This document shows, one piece after another, positions 1 through 10,700 of a stretch of DNA of 47,441 nt. Location of the stretch: contig JAJBAV010000022.1 in the NCBI GenBank assembly GCA_020532085.1, positions 1-47,441 of the forward strand, written 5' to 3'. The notes beneath the pieces were generated by a model. The model was given only the letters and a program-made list of their open reading frames with translations. It had not been told where the DNA came from and ran no database searches. Position 1 is the first letter of the stretch; the number at the start of each line of letters is the position of its first letter. This DNA comes from Candidatus Cloacimonadota bacterium (GTDB taxonomy: Bacteria; Cloacimonadota; Cloacimonadia; Cloacimonadales; Cloacimonadaceae). Position numbers and translations under genes: made by a program.

Positions 1-57
1 CATCCGGCGCTTGAGCTCTTCTGCCGGCATCTTGTCACTTACTTGGATCTGTCTCAT
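1..57 (-). CDS. 5' end of an unidentified gene, cut by the window edge
   Basis: An ATG on the minus strand at 57 is preceded by a strong ribosome binding site (GGAGG, seven bases upstream in the minus sense) and opens a frame that runs off the left edge after 19 codons. The peptide begins MRQIQVSDKM and continues with an acidic/basic helix-like stretch (PAEELKRRM). This faintly recalls the N-termini of helix-turn-helix IS630-type transposases, but 19 residues cannot establish a family. A possible promoter lies upstream on the same strand (TTGCAT and TATTGT, 16 bases apart, around 93-120). Only the start and its ribosome binding site are well supported. Confidence 0.5.
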   Translation of the reverse strand, partial: MRQIQVSDKMPAEELKRRM

Positions 58-191
58 CTGTACCTCCAGTAAACTGAAACTGGAGATACAATAACCTATA
101 TTTGGAATTATGCAAGCGAAATGGTATCAGTAAGTCTGGATCAGCGATCCAGCCATCTTGCCCTTGGCGCATGAAGTGCTTTGGCAGTACC

Positions 192-228
192 TGAAAAAGA
201 CCCACCAAGCCTTTGTCGCCAGGTGGGC
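192..228 (-). terminator. Rho-independent terminator of the aldo/keto reductase gene
   Basis: In minus sense, CCCACC (222-227) pairs with GGTGGG (201-206) around a 15-base loop and is followed at once by a TCTTTTTC tract (193-200). It lies about 45 bases downstream of the aldo/keto reductase stop. The stem is short but the T-tract is well placed. Confidence 0.55.
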
Positions 229-273
229 CACTTATGCTTCAATCCAAGTTCAATGAAAGAAACGGGGGAGGGG

Positions 274-1404
274 TCAGTCTCCGAAATACTCGGCCACGGT
301 CTCCATCCACTCCGGGATGGGGATGTGGTGGGGACATTTGCTGAGGCATACGCCGCAGTTGACGCATTTATCCGCTCGGGCGGCGGCGGGGATCCAGCCC
401 TGGTATTCCTGTTTGTGGCGTTCTTTTTCGCCGAACATCATCGCTTCGTTGTAGTGCCCGAACACTGAGGGGATGGCCACCCCATGAGGACAGGGCAGGC
501 AGTAGCGGCATGCGGAGCAGGGAATGGCGATGCGGTGGATGTATTCCAGGCGGGCCTGTTTGTAAAGGCCAAGTTCGCGCTCGTCGATCTGGCCGCGCTT
601 GAAGGAGTTGGCCAAGCGGATGTTTTCCTTCAGCTGGTCCAGGTTGCTCATGCCGGAGAGGTTCACCGAAACGGAATCCAGGTTCCAGATCCAATTCAGG
701 GCGCGCTGGACCGGGCTCCAGTCGTGTTTGCTCTTGGCCCAGACGTCTTTCACGGCGTCCGGCACCTGCTGCACCAGTTTTCCGCCGCGCAATGGCTCCA
801 TGGCGATGATGCCCATGCCCTTGGCTGCGGCTAGTTTAGAACCGTTCAGGCCGGCCTGGTAATGGGTATCGAGAAAGTTCAGCATGAACTGGCAGAAATC
901 CCAGTCATAGCGCTCGACGATCTGTTTGAAGACAGGATACTTGTCGTGGAAGGAAAAGCCGATGTGGCGGATCCTGCCGTCGGCGCGAGCGCCCTCCAGC
1001 CAGTCCAGAACGCCCAGGCGCAGCATTTCTTTCCAGGAACGCTGGTTGAGGGCGTGGAGCAGGTAGTAGTCCACGTGATCGGTCCGCAGCCGTTCGAGCT
1101 GTTGGTTCAGGTAGCTGTCCATGTCGGCGCGGGTTTTCACCAGCCAGCAGGGCAGTTTGGTGGCGATGTAAAACCTGGAGCGGTCGTTTTGGGCCACAAA
1201 TTTGCCCAGCAGGGGTTCGCTGGCGCCGTCGTGATAGCCCCAGGCGGTGTCGAAATAGTTCACACCCTGTTCCAGCGCGTATTGCAGCATGGCGAGGGCC
1301 TTTTTTTCATCGATCCTGCCGGCTTTTGTCTGCGGCAGGCGCATCAGGCCGAGGCCCAGGGCCGAGAGCTTGTCTTTGGATTTGGGCATGGTTCTATATC
1401 GCAT
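274..1404 (-). CDS. Aldo/keto reductase with C-terminal 4Fe-4S ferredoxin-like domain
   Basis: A 376-residue oxidoreductase of the aldo/keto reductase superfamily, in the subgroup with an added iron-sulfur domain (COG1453-like). Residues 1-280 form the barrel, with the catalytic tetrad visible as D52 and Y57 (FDTAWGY), K83 (ATK) and H117 (YYLLH). The C-terminus holds two cysteine clusters, C296/C299/C302/C305 and C347/C350/C353/C357 (CVNCGVCLSKCP), as in two-cluster ferredoxins, so electrons probably come from or go to ferredoxin as well as NAD(P)H. The substrate cannot be read from the sequence. I chose the ATG at 1404 rather than a longer frame starting at 1548, because AAAGGA lies eight bases upstream and homology begins there. 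It is monocistronic and divergent from rocD. Confidence 0.9.
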   Translation of the reverse strand: MRYRTMPKSKDKLSALGLGLMRLPQTKAGRIDEKKALAMLQYALEQGVNYFDTAWGYHDGASEPLLGKFVAQNDRSRFYIATKLPCWLVKTRADMDSYLNQQLERLRTDHVDYYLLHALNQRSWKEMLRLGVLDWLEGARADGRIRHIGFSFHDKYPVFKQIVERYDWDFCQFMLNFLDTHYQAGLNGSKLAAAKGMGIIAMEPLRGGKLVQQVPDAVKDVWAKSKHDWSPVQRALNWIWNLDSVSVNLSGMSNLDQLKENIRLANSFKRGQIDERELGLYKQARLEYIHRIAIPCSACRYCLPCPHGVAIPSVFGHYNEAMMFGEKERHKQEYQGWIPAAARADKCVNCGVCLSKCPHHIPIPEWMETVAEYFGD

Positions 1405-1539
1405 AATGAATTCCTTTGTAAATGCCAAGCTGTTGGCCGGGTGGATCCTGTCAATGGAATTTCGCGCCGCGGCCAAACGTTCGCCCCGCCCGAAACTGAC
1501 TGCAGACAAGGGATCCGGCCCCGCCAGGCAAAGAATGTC

Positions 1540-1568
1540 TTGACACAAAGGTGAGCCATAGGTTTTGG
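1540..1568 (+). promoter_or_regulatory. Putative promoter of rocD
   Basis: A perfect TTGACA (1540-1545) lies 66 bases before the rocD start. No good TATAAT follows at 17 bases (TTTTGG); TAGGTTTTG at 1559-1567 may serve instead. The call rests on the -35-like box and its distance to the gene. Confidence 0.35.
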
Positions 1569-1610
1569 CTTTGGGTAAAGAAAAAAATATCCATATATGG
1601 AGGAAAAAAG

Positions 1611-2852
1611 ATGTCCGAGAATCTCAAACACGGAACTATCAGCTCAAGCGAGTCCATGGAACTGGAAGAGAAGTACGGAGCGCACAACTACCACCCACTG
1701 CCGGTGGTGCTGGCCAAAGGCGAGGGAGTGTTCCTCTGGGATCCCGAAGGAAACCGTTATTACGATTTCCTTTCGGCCTACTCCGCCGTGAACCAGGGAC
1801 ACTGCCATCCCAAGATCATCCAGGCCCTCATCGACCAGGCCAAGGAACTCACTCTCACCTCCCGGGCGTTTTTCAACAACAAGCTGGGTGAATACGAAAA
1901 GTATATCACCGAGTATTTCGGCTACGACATGGTGCTGCCGATGAACTCCGGCGCGGAAGGCGTGGAAACGGCCCTCAAGCTGGCCCGCAAATGGGCCTAC
2001 CAGGCGAAGGGCGTGGAAAAGGACGGCGCGATCATCGTTTTCGCCGAAAACAACTTCCACGGCCGCACCCTGGCGGTGGTTTCAGCCTCCACGGATCCCG
2101 ACTGCTATGAAGGTTTCGGGCCCTTTATGCCCGGCATCGCCAAGATCCCCTACAATTCCCCGGAAGCCCTGAAAGACTATCTGGAAAAGCACGGCAAGAA
2201 TGTGGCTGCCTTCATCGTGGAGCCCATCCAGGGCGAAGCTGGCGTCTTCGTTCCGGACGAAGGCTACCTGAAAACCTGCTATGACCTCTGCAAAGAGCAC
2301 AACGTGCTGTTCATCGCCGACGAGATCCAGACCGGCATAGCCCGCACGGGCAAACTACTGGCCTGCGATTACGAGGACGTCCGCCCGGACATCCTGATCC
2401 TCGGCAAGGCCCTGGCTGGCGGCGTGCTGCCGGTTTCAGCCGTTTTGGCCGACCGCGGGATCATGCTCACCATCAAGCCCGGCCAGCACGGCTCCACCTT
2501 CGGCGGTTTCCCCCTCGCCTGCGCGGTAGCCAAAGCTTCGCTGGAAGTGGTGAAAGAAGAAAACCTGGCTGCCCGCGCCTTTGAGCTGGGCGAGAAATTC
2601 CGGGCCGCCCTGAGGGCCATCAACAACCCGATGATCAAGCTGGTGCGCGGCAAAGGCCTGCTGAACGCGATCGTGGTGGAGCCCAAAAACGGCTACGAGG
2701 CCTGGGACGTTTGCCTCAAGCTGAAGGAACGCGGCGTGCTTTGCAAGCCCACCCACCGCCACATCATCCGCCTGGCACCACCCCTGGTGATAACCGAAGA
2801 ACAGCTGAACGAAGTGGCGAAGATCATTGAAGAAGTCTTCAACGCCATCTGA
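1611..2852 (+). CDS. rocD: Ornithine aminotransferase (ornithine--oxo-acid transaminase)
   Basis: A class-III PLP aminotransferase of 413 residues, the usual RocD length. It interconverts ornithine plus 2-oxoglutarate with glutamate 5-semialdehyde plus glutamate in the cytoplasm, linking arginine and ornithine use to proline and glutamate. Visible landmarks are the cofactor-binding [15 protein letters not shown] (112-126), NNFHGRT (147-153), EPIQGEAGV (204-212), the PLP-contacting D237 in FIADEIQTG, and the Schiff-base lysine K266 in LGKALAGG, followed by HGSTFGG. These match ornithine aminotransferase better than acetylornithine or 4-aminobutyrate transaminases. The start at 1611 follows a textbook GGAGG; an upstream in-frame GTG at 1551 lacks one. 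In an amino-acid fermenter the enzyme may work in the catabolic direction, which is inference. Confidence 0.9.
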   Translation: MSENLKHGTISSSESMELEEKYGAHNYHPLPVVLAKGEGVFLWDPEGNRYYDFLSAYSAVNQGHCHPKIIQALIDQAKELTLTSRAFFNNKLGEYEKYITEYFGYDMVLPMNSGAEGVETALKLARKWAYQAKGVEKDGAIIVFAENNFHGRTLAVVSASTDPDCYEGFGPFMPGIAKIPYNSPEALKDYLEKHGKNVAAFIVEPIQGEAGVFVPDEGYLKTCYDLCKEHNVLFIADEIQTGIARTGKLLACDYEDVRPDILILGKALAGGVLPVSAVLADRGIMLTIKPGQHGSTFGGFPLACAVAKASLEVVKEENLAARAFELGEKFRAALRAINNPMIKLVRGKGLLNAIVVEPKNGYEAWDVCLKLKERGVLCKPTHRHIIRLAPPLVITEEQLNEVAKIIEEVFNAI

Positions 2853-2870
2853 ACTGATACAATTGACATC

Positions 2871-2903
2871 GAGGGCGGACCACAGCTCCGCCCTCAGGTT
2901 TTC
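2871..2903 (+). terminator. Hairpin between rocD and era, likely terminator or attenuator
   Basis: A perfect 9-bp stem, GAGGGCGGA (2871-2879) with TCCGCCCTC (2887-2895), has a 7-base loop and is followed by AGGTTTTC. It starts 18 bases after the rocD stop and ends right at the era start codon, so it could terminate rocD transcription or hide the era ribosome binding region. Confidence 0.55.
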
Positions 2904-3791
2904 ATGAACGATCGCCCGGACTTCCGCAGCGGCTTCGTGGCCATCATCGGCAAGCCGAATACCGGCAAATCGACCCTGATGAACCGGATTCTGGGTGAAA
3001 AGCTTTCCATCACCTCGCCCAAGCCCCAAACCACGCGTTACGCCATCAAGGGCATCCTCAACCGCCCCGACTGCCAGATCATCTTCATCGACACCCCCGG
3101 CTACCTCAAACCCCGCTACGAGCTGCAGGAGCGCATGCAGAGGATCTGGAGCGACGCTTTCAAAGACGTGGATCTGGTGCTGTTCATGAGCGACGTGCAG
3201 AGGTTTCCCACCCAATACGACACCGAGGTGCTGGAACACCTCAAACACGTGCGCACGCCTCAGATAGCCGTGTTCAACAAGCTGGACCTCGATCCCGGAG
3301 TGAACCGCGATTTCTTTTTGAACCAGTTGCCGGATTCCTTCACGGCTACGCTGTTCATCTCCGCAGCCACCGGCGAAGGCATTCCCGAACTGCTGGACAA
3401 GCTGATGTTCCACATCCCCTATCACGAGCCCTACTATCAGGAGGACCAGCTTTCCGACCTGCCTCTGCGCTTTTTCGCCCAGGAAGTGGTGCGCGAAGCG
3501 ATCTTCCACAATTTCGCCCAGGAAATTCCCTACGCCGCGGCTGTGCTGATCGAGAAATACACGGAGGAAGCGGACAGGGTGGTGATCGACGCGGTGATCT
3601 GGCTGGAGCGGCAGAGCCAGAAGCCCATCATCATCGGCATAAGGGGCGAGAACCTGGCCAGGATCCGCAAACACGCCGAAACACAGCTTTCCGCCTGGCT
3701 GGAAACGGAAGTGCAGGTGCATCTCTGGGTGAAGATCAAGCCGGGTTGGCGAAAAAAATCAACAGCTTTGAAGGAATTGGGCTTCGATTGA
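2904..3791 (+). CDS. era: GTPase Era
   Basis: A 295-residue Ras-like GTPase needed for 30S ribosomal subunit maturation; it binds the 3' end of 16S rRNA. The G1 loop GKPNTGKST is at 16-24, followed by the switch/G2 threonine region, DTPG (G3) and NKLD (G4). The C-terminal third is a KH RNA-binding domain with its GxxG loop in IGIRGENLARIRKHAE. Length and domain order are those of a complete Era. The start at 2904 is the only ATG that leaves the usual short lead before the G1 loop; no clear Shine-Dalgarno sequence is present because a hairpin abuts the start. It lies 51 bases after rocD on the same strand and may have its own weak promoter (TTGACA at 2863). Confidence 0.95.
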   Translation: MNDRPDFRSGFVAIIGKPNTGKSTLMNRILGEKLSITSPKPQTTRYAIKGILNRPDCQIIFIDTPGYLKPRYELQERMQRIWSDAFKDVDLVLFMSDVQRFPTQYDTEVLEHLKHVRTPQIAVFNKLDLDPGVNRDFFLNQLPDSFTATLFISAATGEGIPELLDKLMFHIPYHEPYYQEDQLSDLPLRFFAQEVVREAIFHNFAQEIPYAAAVLIEKYTEEADRVVIDAVIWLERQSQKPIIIGIRGENLARIRKHAETQLSAWLETEVQVHLWVKIKPGWRKKSTALKELGFD

Positions 3792-3813
3792 GGGTTCCGG
3801 CCCCGAAATTCTA

Positions 3814-3846
3814 TTGACACATTTCCACCCGCGCCAAATGTAGGTT
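3814..3846 (+). promoter_or_regulatory. Putative promoter of coaX
   Basis: A perfect TTGACA (3814-3819) lies in the 113-base gap after era. With a 17-base spacer the -10 position reads AATGTA, and TAGGTT follows directly. The -10 is poor, so the call rests mainly on the -35 box and its position. Confidence 0.35.
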
Positions 3847-3904
3847 CCCAAGCGAATCAGGCTTTGTTTTTTGTTTTTCCAAACTTATGCAACGCGTGGA
3901 GAAT

Positions 3905-4693
3905 ATGCACTCAAACAGAGAAGAGAAAGCCACTCTGGTAGTGGACATCGGAAACACGAACATCACCTGCGGGATCTACCAAAGCGACCAAATGACCTGG
4001 TTTGCCAGGTTCCACAGCTCCCACAGCCGCACCGCCGACGAGTATTACTCGCTGCTGAAACCGCTGCTGAGCGGCCTCAGCGGGGAGTCCATCAGCTCGA
4101 TCGCCATGGCCAGCGTGGTTCCGGAACTCACCCGCATCTGGCAGCATCTCTTCCAGAAATATCTGCAGGCCGGGGTCTGGGAACTCACCGCCCTCAGCGT
4201 GCCCGGGCTTAGCTACAAGGTGCCGGATCCTTCCTTCATCGGCGCTGACCTGATCGCCAACGCCTACGGGGCCTGGCGCAAATACGGAACTTCATGCCTC
4301 ATCCTCGACTTGGGCACCGCCACCAAGGTGCAGCTGGTTTCCGCGGAGGGATGTTTTGAAGGCACCGCCATCGCTCCTGGGCTGAAAACCGGGGCCGACC
4401 AGCTGTTTGAAAAAGCCGCCCTGCTTTCCCCGATCGAGCTCACCGCGCCTGCCGTGCTGCTGGGCACCAACACCCGCGACGCCCTCCTTTCCGGGATCGT
4501 GCAGGGCCACGCCTTCATGCTGGAAAACTACGTCCGCCAGGTGAAACTCCACTACTTCGACCACAAGGACATGCGTGTGATCCTCACCGGCGGGATCGCC
4601 GACCTGGTGAAGCCCCTTGTCCCCGCTGCGGACATCGTGGACAAATCCCTCACCCTGGACGGTATCCACCTGGCCTGCAAAGACAGCCGCTGA
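3905..4693 (+). CDS. coaX: Type III pantothenate kinase
   Basis: Catalyses ATP-dependent phosphorylation of pantothenate, the first step of coenzyme A synthesis. The protein is about 262 residues and belongs to the ASKHA-fold CoaX family. The N-terminal phosphate loop VVDIGNTN (12-19) is diagnostic, followed by GADLIANAYGA and the second nucleotide/metal loop LDLGTATK, then the family segment APGLKTGADQLF. Two starts are possible: ATG 3887 with no ribosome binding site, and ATG 3905 with GGAG close upstream. I prefer 3905, though the spacing is short. The gene ends 11 bases before sprA, so the two may be cotranscribed although they share no obvious function. Confidence 0.92.
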   Translation: MHSNREEKATLVVDIGNTNITCGIYQSDQMTWFARFHSSHSRTADEYYSLLKPLLSGLSGESISSIAMASVVPELTRIWQHLFQKYLQAGVWELTALSVPGLSYKVPDPSFIGADLIANAYGAWRKYGTSCLILDLGTATKVQLVSAEGCFEGTAIAPGLKTGADQLFEKAALLSPIELTAPAVLLGTNTRDALLSGIVQGHAFMLENYVRQVKLHYFDHKDMRVILTGGIADLVKPLVPAADIVDKSLTLDGIHLACKDSR

Positions 4694-4704
4694 ACCACCC
4701 GCGC

Positions 4705-7700
4705 ATGAGAAAATCCCTCCTTCTGGCCCTTTTGCTGTCCGCGCTGACAGCGCTTTTTGCCAGTCCGGAGTTCTACCCCCGCCTCTGGATCGAGGGCTAC
4801 AACCCCTTGGTTTACAACACCGTGGACATCTACAAGCTTTACCGGGGCAACAATTACCTGAAACAGAGCCCCTATTTCATCAGCACCTTCGCGCCCACCC
4901 AGGATGAACTGATCGATTTTGAAAGCGGCAAGGTGGTGATCACCACAAAGGTCGGCGACTATGAGCTCGATCCCGGCCGCACCATCAGTTTCGACCGCTA
5001 TTTTGCCAACCTGAGGGGCAAGGCCTTCCGCCGCTCGCTGTTCGAGCACTACCGCAACCGGAGCACCCAAACCGAGATCACCAACACCGGCCTGATCAAG
5101 GAATACGTGCTGGAACTGCCCACCATCGCCGTGCCCAAGAGCGTTCAGAAGGTTTTTGGCAGCTCGGCCGGCAAGCTGAACCTGGACGGCACGGAGAAAG
5201 TCACCATCGAGGTGGGCAGCACCAAGCGCAAGAACGTGGCCATCTACGAGACGGAAAACACCGGCCAGTTCGACATCAAGATGGAGCAGGAAACCAACCT
5301 GCGCCTCACCGGCACCATCGGCGACAAGATTGGCGTGAACCTGAAATACAACAGCAAGCAGGACGAACAGCTTTTTGACCCCAACAACATCAGCATCAAA
5401 TACACCGGCAACGAGGACGAACTGATCCAGACCATCGAGGGCGGAAACATCACCCTGGCCCTCTCCGGCTCCCGCTACATCAGCTATTCCACCGCTTCCC
5501 AGGGCCTCTTCGGCGTAACCTCCAAGCTCAAATACAAAAACCTCGACCTCACCCTCATCGCCAGCACCGAAGAGGGGCAGAAAAACACCCAGAATTACGT
5601 GGGCACCAGCCAGGCGGACTCCACCGTCTTCCGCAGCCGGGACTACGCCTCCCGCACCATGTACTATCTGGAGGACCCCTACGAGCTTTACGACCTTTAC
5701 ACCCAGGCCGAGGTCTCGAACTCCGTACCCGAGGGCTGGGTGAACAACGCTGTGAAGACCGATCCCACCGGCGCCTGGATCATCAAGAACCCCAACCTCC
5801 TGCCCGAGAACGGCAGCGTGCGCGTCTATCTGGACGACGCAAACACCACCAACAATGTGGCCGCCGCCGAGGGAGAAACCGTCTATTTCAGTGATACGGA
5901 CTTTTACACTCCCTACTATGATGAGCTGATCGAGGGCACGGACTATGTTACCGACTACACGGCCGGGATCATCCGCCTGAACAAGACCATCGACCGGCGC
6001 TACACCATTGCCGTGCGCTATGTGCGCCGTGACGGCATTCCCGTGCCCCTGAACAGCGATACGGAGGACGGCATCCTCCACGCCAAGGTGATCCGCCGCC
6101 GCAACCAGGAATACGACCCCGGCGACCCCAACAACGTTTGGCATTACCAAATGCGCAACGTTTACAACATGAACAAGACCAACATCAAGAACGACGGCTT
6201 CACCCTCAACGTTTACACGGTGAACGTCGACCTCACGCGAAACTTTCTGGTGCCGGATTCCCTGGCCACACCAAACATCGTTACCTACACCGATTACCTG
6301 CGCCTGGACAGCACCGGCGACGGCCTCATCAACGGCGATGACAACACCGTGAACCTCACCACCGGCCTTGTGGTGATCCCTTTCCTGGAACCCTTCCGGC
6401 CCCTCGGCGATGAGATCGTTTACACCGACGAGGGCGAAAGCGTGAGTTATCTGGACATCGACCTCTACATGTCTGTGAAGGGCAAGATCGGCCGCGAATC
6501 GGTGGACCTGGCCCAGGGAGGCATCCTCAAGGGCAGCGTGATCGTGAAGGTGAACGGCTTTGAACAGAAGGAGAACATCGACTACATCGTGGATTACGAT
6601 TTTGGCCGGATCACCTTCCTAACCACCGCCGGCAAGGACCCGGACGCCAAGATCGAGATCGACTATGAGTACCGCAGCGCCTTCGAGGTGGCCAGCAAAT
6701 CCCTCGCCGGCGTGCGCGCCGACTGGAATATCACCGACTGGGCCAAGCTGGGCGGCACCTTCATCTACCGCTCGGAAAACGTGGCGGACCGCCGTCCCCG
6801 CGTGGGCAACGAAAACATCGAGATGTACATGGCCGATCTCGACGGCACCCTCACTTTCAAGCCCGCCTTCATCACCCGCTGGCTGAATGCCCTGCCGCTC
6901 ATCAACACCACCGCGGAAAGCCGCATCACCCTCTCCGGCGAGGTGGCCTACACCATTCCCAATATTTACGGCGACCCCAACGAAAAGCGCAAGGAAGCCT
7001 ATCTGGACGACATGGAATCCATCATGGATTTCTACCCCATGGGCGTAACCATCGGCTCCTGGAGCCAGGCCAGCAAACCTTACAACAGCTCCCTGGCCCG
7101 AGGGCGCACCAACTGGTACAACCCCAAGAACGTTCGCCGCGAACAGGTGGAGGACCCCTCCACGCTCACCGACGCCGAAAAGCGCGAAACCGTTACCGTT
7201 CTGGCCATGAAGGTCTTTCCCGCAAATCTCGGCGTGCCCAACTCAGACCTCTGGAGCTGGGGCGGCGTGATGAAATACCTGGGCAACCAGCTGGATTTCT
7301 CGCAGAAAAAATACATCGAGCTGATGGTTAAGGTGGTGGGCACCGACAGCGGGCCTCAGCCCGATCCTGTCCTGAGGATCGACCTGGGCGACATCAACGA
7401 GGATTTCTACACCGAGTTTGGCGGCCAGAACGTGCTCAACACCGAGGACAAGAACAATGACGGCGTGCTCACCCTGGAAGAGGACACCGGCCTCGACGGC
7501 ATTTTTTCCGGCGAACCCGGCGCCGACCCCAACGACTTGGCCGACAACGAGATCGACCAATACGGCGATTATCCCCAGATCAACGGTACTGAGGGCAACC
7601 GCGTGCTGGATACCGAAGACCTGGACGGAAACGGCGTTCTAAACAACCTCGACCGCTATTTCAGCTATTCCTTCGCCCTTTCCGACTCTACCTTCCTCCA

Positions 7701-10700
7701 AAACGTGAACCAGGACGGCTGGCGCCTCTACCGCATCCCCATCACAGACCCCAATTTCTACGAGGTGGTGAACAACTCCTCCGCCGGAGTTTCGCCCACC
7801 CTTAAAAAGGTCTCCTACGGACGCCTCATCATGGAAACCAACCTCCCCGCCAAGGTGCTCATCTACGATTTCAACGTGGTCGGAAACAAGTGGGAGGATT
7901 TCTATGTGCGCAACCTGGAAGGCCAGATCATTCCGGACGTGCTGGTGAACACCTACGGCACGAACTACCTCTCCGGCATCGTGAACAACCAGAAGAACAG
8001 CTCCCACTACGTATCGCCGGAAGGCAGCTTCTACATCGAGCTGCGCCGCGAATCCAGCGAATCCGCCCTCACCCTGGCCGTGGAAAACCTCCAGCCCGGC
8101 CATCAGGTGCTGCTCCGCCAGAGGCTGTTCGATCCTTACAGCCTGCTTTCCTATAACAAGGTGAAGTTCTGGGTCTATCCCGAGGCCCGCGAGGGCGCCA
8201 GCTACCATCCGGATTCCCTGGACGTGGTGTTCCGCGTGGGGGCCGACAGCCTGAACTTCTACCAGATCCGCCAGCGCGTGCCGGTGTTGCCATACCTCAC
8301 CAAGATGGAGCGCGATGCCTGGATCGAACTGGTTTACGACCTCCAGGCAATGACCTCCCTCAAGGAGGAGTTCCCAGACGAGACCTCCGGCCAGATCGTT
8401 GACGGCAACACGGTTTACAGCTTCCGCGGCGCGCCCACCCTCACCAACACGCGCGACATCTATTTCGGTGTCTATTCGCCCCTCGACGTCCAGGCACCCC
8501 AGCCTTACACCGGCATCCTCTACCTCAACGACCTCCGGGTGGCCGAACCCTACGAGGACATAGGCATCGCCAAGCGCGTCTCACTCAATTCCGTCTTTGC
8601 CGACCTCAGCTCGCTGGACATCGATTACGAGGATAAAAGCGAGAACTTCAACACCATCATCCAGCGCGGCCGCGCCAATTCCTTCACCAGCTCCAAAACC
8701 CTGAACATCAACAACCGCTATTTCCTGAACAAGCTCTTTCCCGCCGCCTGGGGCCTGGACATACCCGTCAGCCTCACCCGCAATTACACCCTCGGAATCC
8801 CGCGCTTCCAAGCCAATTCCGACCTCCTGCGCGAAAACATCGACGATCCCCAGGAAAAGGACCGCCAGCGCAACGAATCTTTGGTCTATTCCGCCGATTT
8901 CGGCTTCAGCCAGCGCACCGCCCCCAAATCCAAGCTCCTCCAGTACACCCTCTACCGCACTTCCCTCAGCGGCCGCATCGAAAAAGCTTACCGCTTTACG
9001 CCCACCGCCGCCGACACCACCCTCACCTGGCGCGGCACCCTGAACTACAACCTCAGCCTCCCCAGCGACAAGGTGAGCTTCCGTCTCTTCCGCGATTACC
9101 GCCTCGGCTGGTTTCCCACCACTTTCAACAACAGCTTCACCATCAACAACACCGATCCCCTCAGCTGGAACTGGGAGCGCCGCGACGGCGTTTACGGCTG
9201 GCATCCCCGCGCCCAAACCGTGCCCACCCGCGTCTTCACCACGGACACCAACGTGAGCTGGGGCCTCACTTCGGACATCGCCCTCAACCTCCGCCTCAAT
9301 TCCGAGCGCGACCTCATCCAGCAGGTGCTCTGGCAGAACTTCAACATCGGAAAACTCACCAAATACGTCCAGGACCTTGGCCTGAACTACAATCCCACCT
9401 ATCTGCGCGATGTCTTCAGCTTCACCGTGAGCGGCACCTCCCGCTTCAGCGAACAGCAGCGCAAATACTATCAGAACACCGATAATGGCCAGGAAGCCTA
9501 TTTTGAAAGCGACGGCAGCTCCAACCGCACCGTACGTGCCAATTTCACCCTCATGAACTCCAACCTCCTGGCCAGTTGGGCCGGCAGCGTGAAAACCGCC
9601 CACGAGGCCAAAGTGGCCAGCCAGCCACCTGAGGATAAACCCGAACCCGGGGAAGGTACCGGCGAAGCACCCCCAGACGAGCCGAAGGAAGACCTCAGCG
9701 AAGAGGACAAGAAGCGGCTGGACGAGGAACAGCGCAAAAAGGACGAGGAACAGGCCTACCTGGAAAAACTCAAACAGCAGGACGGCCTCAGCGAGGAGGA
9801 CAAGAAGCGGCTGGACGAGGAACAGCGTAAAAAGGACGAGGAACAAGCCTACCTGGAAAAACTCAAACAGCAGGATCTGGACGGCAAGGAAGGCCTGGAA
9901 CCTCCGAAAGACGGCGATAAACCCAGTGACAGCGACAAACCCAAGGATGGAGACAAGCCCGGAGACGGCGGCAAGGAACCCCGCGAGAGGTTCTATTTCC
10001 CCTTCGCGGCTCTCAACCTGCTTTCCAAGATAAAGAATGTGACCGCCACCTACCAGAACTCCTACGTGCAAACCTATTCACGCAAGCAGGAAACGCCTCC
10101 CTTCCTCTTCCAGCTGGGCGTGCCCCACAGCGTTCCCCAAGATTCCCTCGATTCTGTGGCCGACAACAACACCCTCTCCCTGGCCAGCGGCGTCACCTTT
10201 TCCCGCGCGCTCGACAGCGTGATCCGCTATTCCCTCACTTTTGACCAGACCCGCTCCAACGCCTCCAACCAGGCCGTGGCCATCACTTTCCCGGACGTCA
10301 CCATTTCCCTGCTGGATTTCCAGAACTGGTTCGGCCTGGAAAAGGTGCTCACCAACGCCCGCCTCAACAGCGGCTTTCAATACACCACCCGCGCCACCGG
10401 TGATCTGGACTGGGAACAGCCTAAACAAGAAGCCTCCACCCTCGCCCTCAATCCTTTGGTGGGCTTCACCGGCACCTTCATCAAAAGCCTCAGCACCAAC
10501 CTCAGCTATTCCCTCTCCACCGGCGAAAACATCACCGACATGGATACCTACGACATCATCAAGACCACCCTCACGCACTCCCTGAACGGCAACCTATCCT
10601 ATTCTTTCCGCAGCGGACGCGGCTTCACCGTGCCCTTCACCAAGAAAAAGATCCACATCAAAAATGAACTCACCTCCAGCCTGAACTTCCTCTGGGAAAA

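Noticed and set aside
8581-10071. Long minus-strand frame (496 codons) antisense to sprA, with others at 4552-6150 and 7639-8208
   Set aside because: Composition is biased to V, G, A and H as expected opposite GC-rich coding sequence; no ribosome binding site or family motif, while sprA is a clear gene.
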